64,000 nucleotides of DNA from Streptomyces liliifuscus (GTDB lineage: Bacteria > Actinomycetota > Actinomycetes > Streptomycetales > Streptomycetaceae): contig NZ_CP066831.1 of the NCBI RefSeq assembly GCF_016598615.1, forward strand, positions 5,146,001 through 5,210,000, written 5' to 3'. A program made the translations under genes and the position numbers. Positions 8,902-16,071 of the stretch are shown in pieces. Position 1 is the first letter of the stretch. Each line of letters starts with the position of its first letter. The notes below the pieces were generated by a model. It had not been told where the DNA came from. It saw only the letters and a program-made list of their open reading frames with translations, and ran no database searches.

Positions 8902-9273
8902 TCACGTGCGCAGAAGCCGCCCAATGGCCTTCGTCGCCTCCTCCACCTTCGCATCGATCTCCGTACCGCCCTTGAGCGCCGCGTCCGCGACACAGTGACG
9001 AAGGTGCTCCTCCAGGAGCTGAAGGGCGAACGACTGGAGGGCCTTGGTGGAGGCCGAGACCTGAGTGAGTATGTCGATGCAGTAGACGTCCTCGTCGACC
9101 ATGCGCTGCAGGCCCCGGATCTGGCCCTCGATCCGCCGCAGCCGCTTGAGGTGCTCGTCCTTCTGCTTGTGGTAGCCGTGGATCCCGCGGTCGTGGTCGG
9201 TCACGATTTCCTGGGCTCCGGCCTCCTGCGCCTCGCCGGAGGGCACTGTGGCGCCGGCCTCGGTGGTCGTCAT
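8902..9273 (-). CDS. csoR: Copper-sensing repressor CsoR
   Basis: A 123-residue DUF156/CsoR-family repressor. The Cu(I) ligands of CsoR are present with the exact family spacing: Cys65 (VYC), His90 and Cys94 (EEHLRHC). The helical core HLKRLRRIEGQIRGLQRMV is diagnostic. The family represses copper-efflux genes and releases DNA on binding Cu(I). The start is the ATG at 9273 behind AGGAGG; an upstream in-frame ATG would begin past the operator. A 17-base operator lies 20 bases upstream, so autoregulation is likely. No copper ATPase or chaperone gene is adjacent, so its main targets are elsewhere. Confidence 0.93.
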   Translation of the reverse strand: MTTTEAGATVPSGEAQEAGAQEIVTDHDRGIHGYHKQKDEHLKRLRRIEGQIRGLQRMVDEDVYCIDILTQVSASTKALQSFALQLLEEHLRHCVADAALKGGTEIDAKVEEATKAIGRLLRT

Positions 9274-9292
9274 CGCGTCCTCCTGCTGACTG

Positions 9293-9309
9293 ATACCCCT
9301 ACCGGGTAT
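9293..9309. promoter_or_regulatory. CsoR operator-like inverted repeat
   Basis: The sequence is ATACCC-CTACC-GGGTAT, a perfect 6-base inverted repeat with a 5-base centre. It sits just upstream of the csoR ribosome-binding site. G-tract inverted repeats of this kind (TACCC...GGGTA) are the known sites of CsoR proteins. A second half-site GGGTAT occurs at about 9329-9334. Confidence 0.8.
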
Positions 9310-9476
9310 ATGGTAACGAACTCTGCTGGGTATAGGGCCCTTGGGCAACGTCCTCGAAGGACCCCGTGCTGATCACTGTGCCCGATGGGCGACACTGGTG
9401 GGCGGCCGGTTAGCCGTGGCCGGATGATGCGCCTAGCATCAGCCTGACCGAAACCGAAGCAATCCGAGGACCCCAA

Positions 9477-10097
9477 GTGCGATTTCGTCTGACCCCCAGG
9501 GAGACGAGCTTCTACGACATGTTCGCCGCATCCGCGGACAACATCGTCACGGGCTCGAAGCTCCTGATGGAACTGCTCGGGGCGGACGCCTCCGGCCGGG
9601 CCGAGATCGCCGAGCGTATGCGGGCCGCGGAACACGCCGGTGACGATGCGACGCACGCGATCTTCCACCAGCTGAACTCCTCGTTCATCACGCCGTTCGA
9701 CCGCGAGGACATCTACAACCTCGCCTCGTCCCTCGACGACATCATGGACTTCATGGAGGAGGCCGTCGACCTGGTCGTCCTCTACAACGTCGAGGATCTT
9801 CCGAAGGGCGTCGAGCAGCAGATCGAGGTGCTGGCCCGGGCGGCCGAGCTGACCGCCGAGGCCATGCCGAACCTGCGCACGATGGACAACCTCACCGAGT
9901 ACTGGATCGAGGTCAACCGCCTGGAGAACCAGGCCGACCAGATCCACCGCAAGCTGCTGGCCATGCTGTTCAACGGCAAGTACGAAGCCATCGAGGTACT
10001 CAAGCTCAAGCAGATCGTGGACGTGCTGGAAGAGGCCGCCGACGCCTTCGAGCACGTGGCCAACACGGTGGAGACCATCGCGGTCAAGGAGTCCTGA
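9477..10097 (+). CDS. DUF47 / PhoU-like accessory protein of Pit transporter
   Basis: A 206-residue soluble helical protein of the DUF47 (PhoU-like) family. Recognisable blocks are FYDMFAASADNIV near the N-terminus, the acidic metal-binding type motif HAGDDATHAIFHQLN, and FDREDIYNLASSLDDIMDF. Members are usually encoded directly before a PiT-type phosphate permease and are thought to control it. Here the pit gene starts 7 bases downstream. The GTG start is preceded by GAGGA. No clear PhoP box is seen upstream. Confidence 0.9.
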   Translation: MRFRLTPRETSFYDMFAASADNIVTGSKLLMELLGADASGRAEIAERMRAAEHAGDDATHAIFHQLNSSFITPFDREDIYNLASSLDDIMDFMEEAVDLVVLYNVEDLPKGVEQQIEVLARAAELTAEAMPNLRTMDNLTEYWIEVNRLENQADQIHRKLLAMLFNGKYEAIEVLKLKQIVDVLEEAADAFEHVANTVETIAVKES

Positions 10098-10104
10098 CCT
10101 TTTC

Positions 10105-11103
10105 ATGGACACCTTCGCTTTGATCGTGACCATTGGTGTCGCGCTCGGATTCACCTATACCAACGGCTTCCACGACTCGGCGAACGCCATCGCCACATCC
10201 GTGTCCACGCGCGCGCTGACGCCTCGGGCCGCGCTCGCGATGGCCGCGGTGATGAACCTCGCGGGTGCCTTCCTCGGCAGCGGGGTCGCCAAGACCGTCA
10301 GTGAAGGCCTGATCGAGACACCGCACGGCAACAAGGGCATGTGGATCCTGTTCGCCGCGCTGGTGGGCGCGATCGTCTGGAACCTCGTCACCTGGTACTT
10401 CGGCCTTCCGTCCTCCTCCTCGCACGCGTTGTTCGGCGGCATGGTGGGGGCGGCGCTCGCGGGCGGGATCGGGGTCATCTGGTCCGGCGTCCTGGAGAAG
10501 GTCGTCATCCCCATGTTCATCTCGCCGATCGTCGGCCTGGTCGCCGGCTATCTGGTGATGTGCGCGATCATGTGGATGTTCCGGCGCTCCAACCCGCACA
10601 AGGCGAAGCGCGGTTTCCGTATCGCGCAGACCGTGTCGGCGGCCGGGATGGCCCTTGGCCACGGCCTCCAGGACGCGCAGAAGACGATGGGCATCGTGGT
10701 GATGGCCCTGGTCATCGCGGATGTCGAGGACGCGGGCGATCCGATTCCGGTGTGGGTCAAGATCGCGTGTGCGGTGATGCTCTCGCTGGGTACGTACGCG
10801 GGTGGCTGGCGGATCATGCGGACGCTGGGGCGGAAGATCATCGAGTTGGATCCACCGCAGGGGTTCGCGGCGGAGACCACGGGCGCCTCGATCATGTTCA
10901 CGACGGCGTTCCTCTTCCACGCCCCCATCTCGACGACTCACGTCATCACGTCCGCCATCATGGGTGTCGGCGCCACCAAGCGTGTGAACGCGGTCCGCTG
11001 GGGTGTCGCCAAGAACATCATCCTCGGCTGGTTCATCACCATGCCGGCGGCCGCCCTCGTCGCGGCGGCCAGCTTCTGGATCGTGAACCTGGCGTTCGTG
11101 TAG
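10105..11103 (+). CDS. pitH1: Low-affinity inorganic phosphate transporter (PiT family)
   Basis: A 332-residue membrane permease that imports metal-phosphate with protons. The PiT signature GFHDSANAIATSV is at residues 21-33, and the second inverted repeat carries SSTTHVITSAIMGVG-type residues (PISTTHVITSAIMGVG). About ten hydrophobic segments are visible. It is cotranscribed with the DUF47 gene. Homologous gene order in S. coelicolor, as I recall it, places pitH1 beside pstB, as here. The stop is followed by a very long hairpin shared with the convergent pst operon. Confidence 0.93.
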   Translation: MDTFALIVTIGVALGFTYTNGFHDSANAIATSVSTRALTPRAALAMAAVMNLAGAFLGSGVAKTVSEGLIETPHGNKGMWILFAALVGAIVWNLVTWYFGLPSSSSHALFGGMVGAALAGGIGVIWSGVLEKVVIPMFISPIVGLVAGYLVMCAIMWMFRRSNPHKAKRGFRIAQTVSAAGMALGHGLQDAQKTMGIVVMALVIADVEDAGDPIPVWVKIACAVMLSLGTYAGGWRIMRTLGRKIIELDPPQGFAAETTGASIMFTTAFLFHAPISTTHVITSAIMGVGATKRVNAVRWGVAKNIILGWFITMPAAALVAAASFWIVNLAFV

Positions 11104-11170
11104 GGCCTTTCCTCGCCCCCGCCGCCCCTACCCATTCCCGTCCCTTACTCAGGGGCTACGCCCCCGAACC
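11104..11170. repeat. Repeat tail following pit
   Basis: The block from about 11113 (CCCCGCCGCCCCTACCCATT onwards, with CTCAGGGGCT and CCCCCGAACCCCC) recurs almost exactly at 55212-55268 and in inverted form at 55324-55392. It is non-coding and adjoins the hairpin at 11171-11247. The remaining 11248-11454 stretch holds one more degenerate repeat copy and no gene. Confidence 0.6.
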
Positions 11171-11247
11171 CCCAAAAGACTGCGCAGTTCCCCGCGCCCC
11201 TAGGTACTCAGGTACCTAGGGGCGCGGGAACTGCGCAGTCTTTTGGG
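11171..11247. terminator. Very long hairpin between convergent pit and pst
   Basis: The left arm 11171-11207 (37 bases) is the reverse complement of the right arm 11212-11247 (36 bases) apart from one bulged G. The loop is TCAG. Arms run from CCCAAAAGACTGCGCAG to CTAGGTAC. It sits between two convergent transcription units, contains the intergenic repeat in both orientations and ends in TTTTGGGCTTTT on the plus strand. A bidirectional transcription end point is the natural reading. Confidence 0.8.
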
Positions 11248-11454
11248 CTTTTAGGGGCGCGGCGAACTGCGCGACCAGCCCCCACCGGGCCCGCACCCGA
11301 AATCGCACCCCACGGGGTCTGGGGCGGAGCCCCAGGAGGGGGGAAACCGACGGGCCCGCCCCCCGGGAGCCAGGGGGCGGGCCCTATTGGGCCCCGCGGT
11401 GGCACCGCCATGCAGCACCGCGGGGGGTCGGGAAAATGAGCGGAGCGAGACCGC

Positions 11455-12231
11455 TCAGCCGAAGCGCCCGGAGATGTAGTCCTCCGTGGCCTGAACGGAC
11501 GGGTTGGAGAAGATCCGCTCCGTGTCGTCGATCTCGATGAGACGCCCGGGCTGACCGACCGCCGAGAGGTTGAAGAACGCCGTCCGGTCGGAGACACGGG
11601 CGGCCTGCTGCATGTTGTGCGTCACGATGACGATCGTGAAGCGCTCCTTCAGCTCACCGATCAGGTCCTCGATGGCCAGCGTCGAGATGGGGTCGAGCGC
11701 CGAGCAGGGCTCGTCCATCAGCAGAACCTGCGGCTCGACCGCGATCGCCCGCGCGATGCACAGACGCTGCTGCTGACCACCGGAAAGGCCGGACCCCGGC
11801 TTGTTCAGCCGGTCCTTGACCTCGTTCCAGAGGTTCGCGCCTTTGAGCGACTTCTCGACGACATCGCTCAGCTCGGACTTCTTGTAGGAGCCGTTGAGCT
11901 TCAGCCCGGCCGCCACGTTGTCGAAGATCGACATGGTCGGGAACGGGTTGGGACGCTGGAAGACCATGCCGATGGTGCGGCGCACGGCCACCGGGTCGAC
12001 CCCGTGCCCGTACAGGTCCTCGTCGTCCAGGAGCACCTTGCCCTCGACCCGCCCACCGGGCGTGACCTCGTGCATACGGTTCAACGTGCGCAGGAACGTC
12101 GACTTGCCGCAGCCGGACGGACCGATGAAGGCTGTCACCGAACGCGGCTCGACGGTCATCGAGATGTCTTCGATTGCCTTGTGGGCACTGTAGTAAGCGG
12201 TCAGTCCGCTTACGTCGATTCGCTTGGCCAT
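11455..12231 (-). CDS. pstB: Phosphate ABC transporter ATP-binding protein
   Basis: A 258-residue ATPase of the high-affinity phosphate importer. Walker A is GPSGCGKST at residues 37-45, the signature motif LSGGQQQR, and Walker B VLLMDEP. The phosphate-specific PstB pattern (RPNPFPTMSIFDNVAAGL) is present, as is the C-terminal ATEDYISGRFG. It is the last gene of pstSCAB and ends facing pit. Regulation is expected through the PhoP box in front of pstS. Confidence 0.97.
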   Translation of the reverse strand: MAKRIDVSGLTAYYSAHKAIEDISMTVEPRSVTAFIGPSGCGKSTFLRTLNRMHEVTPGGRVEGKVLLDDEDLYGHGVDPVAVRRTIGMVFQRPNPFPTMSIFDNVAAGLKLNGSYKKSELSDVVEKSLKGANLWNEVKDRLNKPGSGLSGGQQQRLCIARAIAVEPQVLLMDEPCSALDPISTLAIEDLIGELKERFTIVIVTHNMQQAARVSDRTAFFNLSAVGQPGRLIEIDDTERIFSNPSVQATEDYISGRFG

Positions 12232-12279
12232 GGGATCTACTTCTTTCGCGGGGGTAAGTCTGGTCGCTGTATGGCCGCG

Positions 12280-13350
12280 TCAGCGACCGGTCTTCGGGGC
12301 CTTCCAGCGGGCGATGCCGCGGGCCCCGAGGTTGAGGATCATGACGATGATGATCAGCACGAGTGCCGCGGCCCAGGCACGGTCGTAGGCCGCCGCGTTG
12401 CCGGCGCTCTGAGCGTACTGCTGGTAGATGTAGAGCGGCAGCGACGCCTGAGCGCCCTCGAACGGGTTGTTGTTGATGAAGGCGCTGCCCCACACCAGAA
12501 GCAGTACGGGCGCGGTCTCACCGGCGATGCGCGCGACCGCGAGCATCACACCGGTGGTGATACCACCGATGGACGTCGGCAGAACCACCTTGATGATGGT
12601 GCGCCACTTCGGGATACCCAGGGCCAGCGAGGCCTCGCGCAGCTCGTTCGGTACGAGCTTGAGCATCTCCTCCGTGGAGCGGACCACCACCGGCATCATC
12701 AGGATGGCGAGGGCCAGCGAACCGGCGAACCCGAAGGGCTCCAGTTTCAGCTCGATCATGATGGCGAGGATGAACAGACCCGCGACGATCGACGGGATAC
12801 CCGTCATGACGTCGACGAAGAAGGTGACCGTCTGGGCGAGCTTTCCGCGCCCGTACTCGACGAGGTAGACCGCCGTGAGCACACCGACCGGCACGGCCAT
12901 CACCGTGGCGAGGCCGACCTGCTCCAGGGTTCCGATGATGGCGTGGTTGATACCACCGCCGACCTCCGAGTCCGCGACCACACCCATCGAGTGGCTCAGG
13001 AAGTAGAGGTCTAGCACCTTCACACCGCGGCTGATGGTCTCCCAGACCACCGAGGCCAGCGGGATGACGGCGAGGAGGAACGCGACCCAGACGAGGCTGG
13101 TGGCGAACCGGTCCTTGGCCTGCCGGCTGCCCTCGACCTTGACGCCGAGACCGTAGCTGACCAGGACGAACAGCACCGAGGCGATCAGCGCCCACTGGAT
13201 GCTGCTCTCCAGCCCGGCGGCCGCGCTGATGCCGAGGCCCAGACCCACGGAGCCCACGGCGACCGCCCAGGGGGTCCACTTGGGAAGCCGCGCGCCCTGA
13301 AGGTTGCTGCTGGGGCGCTCGGGGCGCTTGTCCATGACGACGTTGCTCAT
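12280..13350 (-). CDS. pstA: Phosphate ABC transporter permease PstA
   Basis: A 356-residue inner-membrane subunit with an N-terminal cytoplasmic extension of about 25 residues and hydrophobic segments around a conserved permease loop (EASLALGIPKWRTIIKVVLPTS), which contacts the ATPase. The ATG overlaps the pstC stop (ATGA at 13347-13350). PstA and PstC form the channel heterodimer. Confidence 0.95.
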   Translation of the reverse strand: MSNVVMDKRPERPSSNLQGARLPKWTPWAVAVGSVGLGLGISAAAGLESSIQWALIASVLFVLVSYGLGVKVEGSRQAKDRFATSLVWVAFLLAVIPLASVVWETISRGVKVLDLYFLSHSMGVVADSEVGGGINHAIIGTLEQVGLATVMAVPVGVLTAVYLVEYGRGKLAQTVTFFVDVMTGIPSIVAGLFILAIMIELKLEPFGFAGSLALAILMMPVVVRSTEEMLKLVPNELREASLALGIPKWRTIIKVVLPTSIGGITTGVMLAVARIAGETAPVLLLVWGSAFINNNPFEGAQASLPLYIYQQYAQSAGNAAAYDRAWAAALVLIIIVMILNLGARGIARWKAPKTGR

Positions 13351-14348
13351 GCGTTGGCCCCCGAGTACTCCTTGCGGCGGGCGATGATCGCACGGGCCGC
13401 GCCGTTGACCAGCAGGGTGATGACGAAGAGGACCAGACCGGAAGCGATCAGGGCGTTGCGGCCCGTCTCGGTGGCCTCACCGAACTTGCTGGCGATGTTC
13501 TGGGCGAAGGTGCCGCCGCCCGGGTCGAGCAGGCTGGTCTCGATGAGGAAGGACGGCGAGAGCACCGTGGCGACGGCCATCGTCTCGCCGAGAGCGCGGC
13601 CGAGGCCCAGCATCGAGGCGGAGATGACACCGGAGCGGCCGAAGGGCAGCACCGACATCCGGATGACCTCCCAGCGCGTGGCGCCGAGGGCGAGCGCGGC
13701 CTCCTGGTGCATCTGCGGCGCCTGGCGGAAGACCTCACGGCTCACGTTGGTCACGATCGGCAGGATCATGATCGCGAGCAGGATGCCGACGGTGAACAGG
13801 GAGCGCGCGGGGCCGCCCTGCCAGTCGAAGATGCCCGTCCACCCGAAGTACGAGTCGAGCCAGCCGAACAGACCGTCCATGTGCGGTACGAGGACGAGGG
13901 CGCCCCAGAGGCCGTACACGATGGACGGGACGGCGGCCAGCAGGTCGATCACGTAGCTGATCGGGCCGCCGAGCCTGCGCGGGGCGTAGTGCGTGATGAA
14001 CAGCGCGATGCCCACGGAGATCGGGACCGCGATCACCATGGCGATGATCGAGGAGATGACCGTGCCGTAGGCGAGGACCGCGATACCGAACTTCGGCGGG
14101 TCGGCGTTGGCCTCCCACTCGAAGGCGGTGAGGAAGTTGGCTTCGTCCTCGGAGATGGCAAGAGCCGCGCGGTAGGTGAGGAAGACCGCGATCGCGGCCA
14201 TGATCACCAGGAGCAGAATGCCCGAGCCTCGCGAGAGACCGAGGAAGATCCGGTCTCCGGGGCGGGTGGCACCGCGTGCGGCGCGCTTCTGCTCCGCGGT
14301 CTGTGTGGTGGGGGGAGGGACTGGTGCGTCTTGAGTAGATATGTCCAT
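13347..14348 (-). CDS. pstC: Phosphate ABC transporter permease PstC
   Basis: A 333-residue membrane subunit. The ATG at 14348 follows GGAG at a good distance; the frame is open further upstream but that part overlaps the hairpin behind pstS. A cytoplasmic N-terminus of about 40 residues precedes the first membrane segment (GILLLVIMAAIAVFL). The ATPase-contact loop EAALALGATRWEVIRMSVLP is clear, and GLGRALGETMAV matches the family. Confidence 0.95.
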   Translation of the reverse strand: MDISTQDAPVPPPTTQTAEQKRAARGATRPGDRIFLGLSRGSGILLLVIMAAIAVFLTYRAALAISEDEANFLTAFEWEANADPPKFGIAVLAYGTVISSIIAMVIAVPISVGIALFITHYAPRRLGGPISYVIDLLAAVPSIVYGLWGALVLVPHMDGLFGWLDSYFGWTGIFDWQGGPARSLFTVGILLAIMILPIVTNVSREVFRQAPQMHQEAALALGATRWEVIRMSVLPFGRSGVISASMLGLGRALGETMAVATVLSPSFLIETSLLDPGGGTFAQNIASKFGEATETGRNALIASGLVLFVITLLVNGAARAIIARRKEYSGANA

Positions 14349-14407
14349 GGAGTTCTCCGGTCTGCGGAACCTCGGGGTGCGGGCTCCAGGCGGCGGTGCA
14401 CCGGACG

Positions 14408-14444
14408 GTGCGGCCCGCTCCGGTTCAACCGGTGCGGGCCGCAC
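14408..14444 (-). promoter_or_regulatory. Intra-operon hairpin between pstS and pstC
   Basis: An 11-base perfect stem (14408-14418 with 14434-14444) continues after one mismatch into a 5-base stem, closed by a 3-base loop. There is no T-run, so it is more likely an mRNA-stabilising or partial attenuation structure that favours pstS over pstCAB than a full terminator (inference). Confidence 0.6.
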
Positions 14445-14451
14445 ACTTGGG

Positions 14452-15576
14452 TCAGCTCAGGCCGGCGACGGTCGTGCGGACCTTCGTGATGATCTCTTCG
14501 GGCATCGGGGCGTAGCTGGCGTCCTTGAGGATGGCCTGCCCCTCCTCGCTGGCGAGGTAGGTGAGGAAGGACTTGGTGGCGGCGAGGGTCTCCGCCTTGT
14601 TGCCCTTCTCGCACGCGATCTCGTACGTCACGAGGGTGATCGGGTACGCGCCCTCGGCGGTGGGCTCGTAGTTCAGCTCGAGGGCGAGGTCCTTGCCCTC
14701 GCCGACGACCTTGGCCTCGGCGATCGCCTTGGTGGCGTTGTCGACGGTGGCCTCGACGGGCGTGGCCGCATCGGTCTTGACGTGGACCGTCTGGGCGTCC
14801 TTGGCGTACGAGAGCTCCATGTAGGAGATCGCGCCGGCGGTCTGGGTCACCTGCTGGGCGAGACCGGAGGAACCCGTGGCGGACTGGCCGCCCTTGGCCT
14901 GCCACGCCTTGCCGCCCTCGTACTTCCAGTCCGCGGCGGCCGCGGCCTTGAGGTACTTGGTGAAGTTGTCCGTGGTGCCGGAGTCGTCCGAGCGGTGGAA
15001 CGTCAGGATCTTGGTCTTGGGCAGGTTCGCGTCGGGGTTCAGCTTCTTGATCGCGGCGTCGTCCCAGGTCTTGATCTTGTCGTCGAAGATCTTGGCCAGG
15101 GTCGAGGCGTCCAGGACGAGGCCGTCCACACCCGGGAGGTTGTACGACACGGCGATCGGGCCGCCGACCATCGGCAGGTCGATGGCCTGGCTGTCCTTGC
15201 AGACCTCGGCCGACTTGGTGATCTCCTCGGCGTCCAGCGGGGAGTCCGAACCGGCGAAGGCGGTCTGGCCCTGGAGGAAGTTGGTGATACCGGCGCCGGA
15301 GCCGTTCGGGTTGTAGTTGATCCGAACGTCCTTGCAGGAGGCCGTGTACTGCTTGACCCAGGCGTCGACCGCGTTCTTCTGCGCGGAGGAGCCGGCCGCG
15401 AGCAGCTCGCCCTTGGCGTCGTCACACTTGATGGCGCTGTTGGCCGCGGGCGCACTCGAGTCGCCGCTGCCGCCGCCGGTGTCGTCGGAGCCGCACGCCG
15501 TCAGCGCCAGGGCGCCGGAGACGGCGACAGCACCGAGCGAAAGGGCGCGAAGCCGGTTCTTGCGCTGAAGCTTCAC
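14452..15576 (-). CDS. pstS: Phosphate-binding lipoprotein of the Pst transporter
   Basis: A 374-residue periplasmic-type binding protein anchored as a lipoprotein. The start is the GTG at 15576 (KLQRKNRLRALSLGAVAV) behind GGAAGGA. The lipobox is ALTAC with Cys28. Phosphate-contact motifs include AGSSAQ, the FAGSDSPL type loop and RSDDSGTTDNFTKYL. It is the first gene of pstSCAB and has the PhoP box 170-230 bases upstream. A longer frame exists upstream but runs through the untranslated leader. Confidence 0.96.
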   Translation of the reverse strand: MKLQRKNRLRALSLGAVAVSGALALTACGSDDTGGGSGDSSAPAANSAIKCDDAKGELLAAGSSAQKNAVDAWVKQYTASCKDVRINYNPNGSGAGITNFLQGQTAFAGSDSPLDAEEITKSAEVCKDSQAIDLPMVGGPIAVSYNLPGVDGLVLDASTLAKIFDDKIKTWDDAAIKKLNPDANLPKTKILTFHRSDDSGTTDNFTKYLKAAAAADWKYEGGKAWQAKGGQSATGSSGLAQQVTQTAGAISYMELSYAKDAQTVHVKTDAATPVEATVDNATKAIAEAKVVGEGKDLALELNYEPTAEGAYPITLVTYEIACEKGNKAETLAATKSFLTYLASEEGQAILKDASYAPMPEEIITKVRTTVAGLS

Positions 15577-15733
15577 TTTCGGGAGTTCCTTCCAGGAGCC
15601 GCCGTCTACTGGCGGCGTGCGAGGTCGTGGTGCAGCCTCTCGTCCGCACGAGACTGCCGTCGTACTGCTGGACAACTGATATCGATTGGTACGTGAGCGG
15701 GCTTCTGCTCGCACGCCGCACCGGGTAAGGCCG

Positions 15734-15810
15734 AAATTAGGCAGATCAGGTGAAGCGGCCGATGGCCGTGGGTGAACGGAGGGTGAACCCCTGCCGTCAG
15801 TGCGGTGAGG
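15734..15810 (-). promoter_or_regulatory. PHO box (PhoP direct repeats) and promoter of pstS
   Basis: Read on the minus strand, units close to GTTCACC recur in an 11-base register: clear copies at 15782-15788 and 15771-15777 (both perfect), 15804-15810 (6/7) and 15749-15755 (6/7), with weaker units at the intermediate register positions. GTTCACC direct-repeat units of 11 bases are the known PhoP site of Streptomyces. A TAATTT candidate -10 lies at 15734-15739, so the array covers the -35 region. Activation under phosphate starvation is expected. From 15811 to 16071 no gene is seen, only pyrimidine-rich sequence and the next leader. Confidence 0.88.
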
Positions 15811-16071
15811 TCACGGAACGCTTACGGGGAGAACACGTGAGGGTCCCGACTACCGGAACCACCTCCTTCGGAAGCATCACTCCCCTCTTCCGGCCTCTCC
15901 TCACCCCTCCCGCCCCCCTTCTCACCCCTCCGCCCACCTCGCGTCCCCAGGCTCCCTCGTGGCCGAAAATCGGCGGTGCCGAGCTGCCTCGTACGCGATT
16001 CCCGGGACCCGCCCGTGGAACCCGCCGGACCGTGGACCCGTCTCGTTCCACGGGAACAACGGGAGGCGCGC

